Below, piece after piece: positions 59,440-64,000 of a stretch of 64,000 nt of DNA. The stretch comes from Desmodus rotundus. Its lineage: Eukaryota; Chordata; Mammalia; Chiroptera; Phyllostomidae. Within the stretch, counting starts at the first letter, position 1; every line of letters begins with the position of its first letter. The notes under the pieces were generated by a model. It searched no databases. It had not been told where the DNA came from and saw only the letters and a list, made by a program, of their open reading frames with translations. Made by a program: the position numbers and the translations under genes. The DNA lies in the NCBI RefSeq assembly GCF_022682495.2, contig NC_071394.1, positions 29,794,470 through 29,858,469 on the forward strand, read 5' to 3'.

Positions 59440-59890
59440 TGTAATTTTTAAACATTGTGGTAAAATACACAAAACATAAAATTCATCTTAACTATTTCTA
59501 AGTGTGCACAGTTCATTAATGTTGAATAGATTCACGCTGTCATGAACCAGATCTCCAGAACTTTTCTGTCTTGCAGAACTGAACTTCTATAACCATTAAC
59601 CAGTAACTCTTCATTTCCTCGTCCCGCCAGCCCCTGGCAACCACCGTTCTACATTCCGATTCCATGAATTTGATTTCTCTAGGTACCTCGTATAAGTGAA
59701 TTATACAGAATTTGTCTTTGGGTGACGGGCTTATTTTACTTAATGTAATATCTTCCACATTTAGCTGTGTTGTAGCATGGTTCAGAATTAACTTCCTTTT
59801 TAAGATGGAATACTATTCCATTGTTTGTATACGAGTATATCACATTTATTTATTCATTCATCTGCCAGTGGACATTTGGCTTGCTTATCT
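59440..59890 (-). mobile_element. Old L1M LINE 3' end
   Basis: GTGGTAAAATACACAAAACA, AGCCCCTGGCAACCACCGTT, CTCTAGGTACCTCGTATAAG, GGAATACTATTCCATTG and CAGTGGACATTTGGCTTGCT are classic antisense L1M 3' words. Confidence 0.85.
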
Positions 59891-60475
59891 GTATTCTCTC
59901 AGAGTCCAGAAGCCTTCTCTATAGGAGGAGGTTCCCACAGGTAACCTTTTAGTTCAGCTCATTATTTCTTCACCTCCTACTGGCCTTCCGCACCAACTGC
60001 GTGCTAATTGTGAAATGACACATTCAGGTATTTGGAGGATAGTTGAATCAAAGTATGTGCAGATACAAAACATGGCTTTAAAAAGTGAGTATTCACTTCT
60101 TCATTCCCCCCCACATTTTGGTGTTCTAGACATAAAAAGTGAATCTACAAAAAATCAGTTGAAAATAAGAGTAAGGAAGGGCATTGCTACAAAATGTAAA
60201 ACCTGAACTTGACATCAAAACACAAAATTATATTTATTACTCTGAAAATTTTTATTTGCCTCTGGCTGAAGAACAGTATAGAATTTTATAGCTCTATTAT
60301 GATTACACATAGATTTTTGGCCTATTATCTAAAATAGAAGGCCTATAACTTAGATCCCCTAACTTTTAAAAAGATGTTTTTCAGCTTTACGTTAAAACAG
60401 AAAAAGAATGTTCCAAAAGCCTGTTTAGGTCAAAAATTAGAGCTGTTTCATCAACTCAGCAATTAATAAAGGTTG
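59891..60475. other. Unassigned AT-rich sequence
   Basis: No repeat or coding signal recognised. Confidence 0.5.
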
Positions 60476-60479
60476 GATT

Positions 60480-60790
60480 CTTAGTTTTTTAAAAAAACGA
60501 TGGCACTCTATTTTTGGTATCTATCCTACAGAAACGTCGCCAAATGTACAAAAGGTAGCGTGAACAATGAGCAGAGATGTTCACTGGGTTATTGTTTGTA
60601 TAAGAGAATAGAAGTGCCCTAAATAACCAGCAATAAGAGAATGGTTATGTGAATCGTGGCACCTCAATACTGCAGAATAATGTGAATCCACTTAAAAGAA
60701 TGTAGCAAATACTTACATCTCTACCTGGAAATGGCTCCAAACATATGTTAAGTTAAATAAAAGCAAGCCAAAGATTAATAAATTAGTACT
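60480..60790 (+). mobile_element. L1M 3' fragment
   Basis: GGCACTCTATTTTTGGTATC, GGTTATTGTTTGTATAAGAG and ATGGTTATGTGAATCGTGGC, then ATGTGAATCCACTTAAAAG, are diverged L1 ORF2-end words in sense. Confidence 0.5.
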
Positions 60791-61479
60791 TACTTATTCA
60801 ATTCATATTCGCCGAGAGGCAACTATCTAATAGCTGGTTGTGAAAATTTAATGAGGTAAACTCATGAAAAACTAACTGACAACATAGTTTGACACACATA
60901 TTAAGTGCCCCCAATGTTATTTTACTAGATAATATTCTGCTTACCCAAGCAGAATAACAAAATGAGAAGAATTACCTTCAAGACATAATTCTTTCACTTC
61001 CTTAAGCTAAGCCAGTCCATTGTGAAACTGAACTTGACTTCATTATTCCCTTACCCGCTTTGCGGACTTGCTTCTCTTCAGGCTTTCAGAGTCCTTGGGC
61101 TATAACGCTTCCATCCCCTTGCATTCCATCCCCTTCTCTGCTCCCTCACGCCCACGCCCACCCCCGTCCCCTCTCTACTCAGGATGCTTCATGTGGTCCT
61201 CTTACAGACCTACCATCTTCAGGCAGAAGGTGAAATATTTATCTGTCTTGTGTCCCATGCCCATAATATCCTGACTGAATTATTAGCTAATCCAAAAGAG
61301 TTTAAACCAGATCTACAAGACTTTGCAAAGAATCCCCGTTTCTCATAAAGACATCTCCATTTAGCAGTATGATTGGAACACACTCTCCTCTTACGGCATA
61401 ACAGCTAGGTCTCTACCACTTCCGGTTCAGAATCTGGGTTCTGCCTTCCTGTGGAAGCCCAAATCTACCACTGGGTTTT

Positions 61480-61660
61480 AGTTCTGTGATCTGGCACCAA
61501 TTACTTCATGTTCCCAACTAGAATTTCTCATTTGTAAACTGAGAATTAGGTGTAATTTTTGAAGATCTTTGGAAGGATTATTGAGAAAATAGATGTAAAG
61601 CGCTAAGCACAGTGTGGGGCACAGAAGGTACTCACTGGTAGAGATGTGACTGCCTGGGTA
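61480..61660 (+). repeat. MIR SINE
   Basis: GATCTGGCACCAATTACTTC, CTCATTTGTAAACTGAGAAT, AAGGATTATTGAGAAAATAG and AAAGCGCTAAGCACAGTG form the right half of a MIR. Confidence 0.75.
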
Positions 61661-61689
61661 AAGCAGTGGATGCACAGACAGTTTCATGT

Positions 61690-61850
61690 GTCTGGGTCAC
61701 TGTCTCATTAATATGTGTGTTGGTCCCATGTCCTTATTACAGCTGTAAGCTTGCTGAAGATGGGACCTGGCCTTCTACTTAAATCTTCCCCATAGCCAAG
61801 GTGCCTTGGTTCCTATATTTTTCAAGGAATCTTTCTTGTCTTCCTTGAAA
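61690..61850 (+). repeat. L2 LINE 3' fragment
   Basis: GTAAGCTTGCTGAAGATGGG followed by ACCTGGCCTTCTACTTAAAT and CCATAGCCAAGGTGCC resembles the L2 3' end. Confidence 0.5.
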
Positions 61851-61924
61851 GACCATGCTCTGGACCCTGCATCTGTTTACATATTAGGATGCTATATACA
61901 GACTTTCAAGTGTAAGGAAGAGAG

Positions 61925-62090
61925 CACATGACTTGAGTCATAAAACTTAAGTTTTCATCACAACTCTGCCTGGGATTTCACTTTAACTTTCTGGGCTACA
62001 CTTTTCTCACCTGTAAAATGGGGATGAGATCACTGGCCCACCTACCTCACAGGTTCATTTCAGGACTTAAAGAAGGAAGCACATTCCAAA
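61925..62090 (+). repeat. MIR SINE
   Basis: ACAACTCTGCCTGGGATTTC, TTTCTCACCTGTAAAATGGG and CTACCTCACAGGTTCATTTC are strong MIR words. Confidence 0.85.
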
Positions 62091-62454
62091 ATTAAAAAAA
62101 AAAAACTGTATAGACTTAAGTTGATGTTTTCATTGCTTTTACTAAAAGGATGCCCTTTACCTTTGTTACTATTTCTTTTCTTAAAGAATAAAAAGATGAG
62201 TGAAAAATTAGTGGAGAAAAGGTCCTGATTTGTCAGCTGCTGATTTCCTTCTAGCTTCCTCCCTGCCATCACCGAGTGAACAATGTGATTTCAGGAGCAC
62301 ACTCATTCATCTTGGTATCTCAAAGTGCATATCACGCAGTTCTTTGTTATACTTGGCCCTTATATGAAGCAATTTTCCAAATAAAAGAATGAGAACTGTA
62401 TGCTCAGTATTAGGGCTAGGTTTTCTAGCATTCAGGTGAGGAAGAAAATGTAGA

Positions 62455-62515
62455 TGAAGATGAAGAAGAAGGAGGAGGAGGAGGAGGAGAAGAAGGAGAA
62501 GGAGAAGAAGAAGCT
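62455..62515. repeat. (GAA/GAG)n polypurine microsatellite
   Basis: About 55 bases are almost pure GAA, GGA and GAG units on the plus strand, and the tract sits just before a MIR. Confidence 0.95.
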
Positions 62516-62695
62516 ATCAGTTAACATTTATCAGCACGTTTTACATGCCAGGCAGTCTGCTACATCTTCTACACCATCTTATTTAATTCTCATACCAACC
62601 CTTAAGACCTAGGAATTTCTACTAGTCATATACACATACTAGAAAACTGAGGTTTATTGGGGTTAAGTAATCTTCCTGAGAACACACAATGAGTT
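62516..62695 (+). repeat. MIR SINE
   Basis: TTACATGCCAGGCAGTCTGC, CTTATTTAATTCTCATACCA, CTAGAAAACTGAGGTTTATT and GGGGTTAAGTAATCTTCCTG follow the MIR order. Confidence 0.8.
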
Positions 62696-63425
62696 TTTGG
62701 CAGGATTATGTCTTTTGGACACCAAGGAACATAGTCTTAATTCTGTGTTACTCTTCTGGCCATACTGTCCAATTGAGCTCTATCAATATTCTGTTGTTAA
62801 CAGAACAGAAGAATGCTGTACAATTTCTAACTCTATTAACCTGGAGATCTTCATTTTTGAGAAGGGAGGATTCAGATTATATTACATGTTTGTAATATTA
62901 AATTTGACCATAAAGTCTTTTTCTGGGAAATAATAAGAGTAGAATCAGGTTATTGTGGATTTTAATTACTCTGCAGCATTCCTACCAGGCTAACCTTTTC
63001 CCAGGCTGTTCCCAGCTCATGGCTGAGCACAATGAGGTACAAGAATCCCGGTGATTCCTGCTCAACACAGGACTCCCCTAATCAGAAAATTTTGCTCTGG
63101 GTTTTTCCTCATAACCCTGGATGACATTTTCTCAGAGCTGTGCTGCACTCGGAGTCTCTTCCTACTCAAGCCTTCTGCTCCTCTCCTTTCACAGGTGTGA
63201 GCAGGCATCCTGAATTGAAGGCTTCCTGCTGCTCTTGCTCCCTCTCCCCTTTCTCCTCTATGGCAACTTCACCCAGTAAGTCCATTGCACTTCTAAATTC
63301 ACTTTGACCTCTGCTTCTTGACTTAAACTGACACACATCCTCACAGATTTGTGGTGAAGACTAAATGAGATCATTCATGTAAGGTGCTTGGCATGGTGTT
63401 GGATTCCTAGCAAAAGCATGTTGAA
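62696..63425. other. Unassigned sequence with a MIR-like tail
   Basis: Unique-looking. GGTGAAGACTAAATGAGATC and ATGTAAGGTGCTTGGCATGG (63,350-63,405) are the 3' part of a MIR. Confidence 0.5.
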
Positions 63426-63429
63426 AACT

Positions 63430-64000
63430 GGTTGTTGAAATTTTGAGAAAGAATAATAAAGCTGGAATAATCACACTACTTGATTTTAAGGCACTTTAAA
63501 GCTACAATGATAGAGACAGTGGGAGTATTGGTGAAATAATGTACGTAGATCAGTGGAACAGAATAGAGAATCTAGAAACAGACCCACACGCGTACAGCCA
63601 ATTGATTTAGACAAATGTGCAAAAGCAATTCAATGCAGAAAAAAAAATAGTCCCCTTAAAAAATGAAGTTGGAATGATTGAACAACCCTAAGCAGAATAA
63701 TGAATCTTTACCTGTCTTTACACTTTATACAAAAGCTAACTGAAATGGACGGTGCAGCTATATGGGAAAACTAAAACTATGTGACTGTTAGAAGGAAACA
63801 GTAGAAAATATTTATAACATAGTGCTAGTTCTTAAACAATTATTATAAGTTACACTTTATCAAAATTAAAAAAGATTTTTTTCAATGAAATACACTGTTA
63901 GGAGAAGGAAAACCAAACTGGAGACTGGAAGAAAATATTGGCAAATTAAATATTCCATAAATAACATACCCAGAATACATAAGAACCCTCAAAATTCCAC
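63430..64000 (+). mobile_element. L1 ORF2 C-terminal part, runs off the right edge
   Basis: CTACAATGATAGAGACAGTG, GATCAGTGGAACAGAATAGA, AACAGACCCACACGCGTACA and ATTCAATGCAGAAAAAAAAA are sense L1 ORF2 words. The frame is interrupted, and the element continues beyond 64,000. Confidence 0.85.

Larger units (their letters stand above)
29301..64000. other. Region upstream of SDC2 (intergenic)
   Basis: No exon of another gene is recognised on either strand. In human the neighbour on this side is CPQ, some distance away. The region is dominated by retroelements, which are listed individually. Confidence 0.7.

Overview
This is a vertebrate, mammalian window and almost certainly comes from a bat. Five copies of a tRNA-derived SINE with the VES layout of yangochiropteran bats are present (near 7.6, 15.9, 23.9, 30.3 and 52.9 kb). 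They lie among ancient MIR, L2, MaLR and MER5 relics, old L1M fragments and a few younger L1 tails. No bacterial-style operons are present, and nearly all open reading frames are chance or repeat-derived.

One protein-coding locus can be supported. The minus strand carries the first coding exon of syndecan-2 (SDC2): a 20-codon signal-peptide exon at 28,564-28,505, followed by a consensus splice donor. It sits inside a CpG island of about 1.8 kb (roughly 27.46-29.29 kb) that includes a long 5' leader without any ATG. Everything left of 28,504 is therefore the 5' part of SDC2 intron 1. Everything right of about 29.3 kb is promoter-distal upstream or intergenic sequence; in human the next gene on that side is CPQ.

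Intron side (1-28.5 kb): mostly single-copy sequence with short ancient repeats. It holds a probable ERV LTR at the left edge (647-1,300), an L1 3' end (8.6-9.87 kb), an MLT1-type LTR (13.8-14.17 kb), MER5A copies (14.6 and 16.3 kb), L1M pieces (20.26-20.9 kb), a perfect 17-bp-stem palindrome (18,719-18,756), and a VES element whose tail has grown into a (TTCC)n microsatellite (23.7-24.0 kb).

Upstream side (29.3-64 kb): much richer in retroelements. A gammaretrovirus-like provirus with both LTRs (31,751-39,048) is inserted into an older MaLR LTR and has itself taken at least one L1. Next come an L1 with a 5' inversion (about 42.95-43.96 kb), an old L1M (44.0-46.3 kb), and a long plus-strand L1M (48.4-52.56 kb) split by a minus-strand L1 with a 16-bp target-site duplication. 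More L1M and MLT1 pieces follow, and an L1 runs off the right edge. A roughly 0.45-kb sequence occurs twice in the same orientation (about 29.94-30.51 and 46.36-46.81 kb) and matches no repeat family I recognise.

No tRNA, rRNA, CRISPR array or new coding system is supported. The most interesting items are the SDC2 promoter and leader, the unexplained direct duplication, the palindrome, and the nested retroelement structures.
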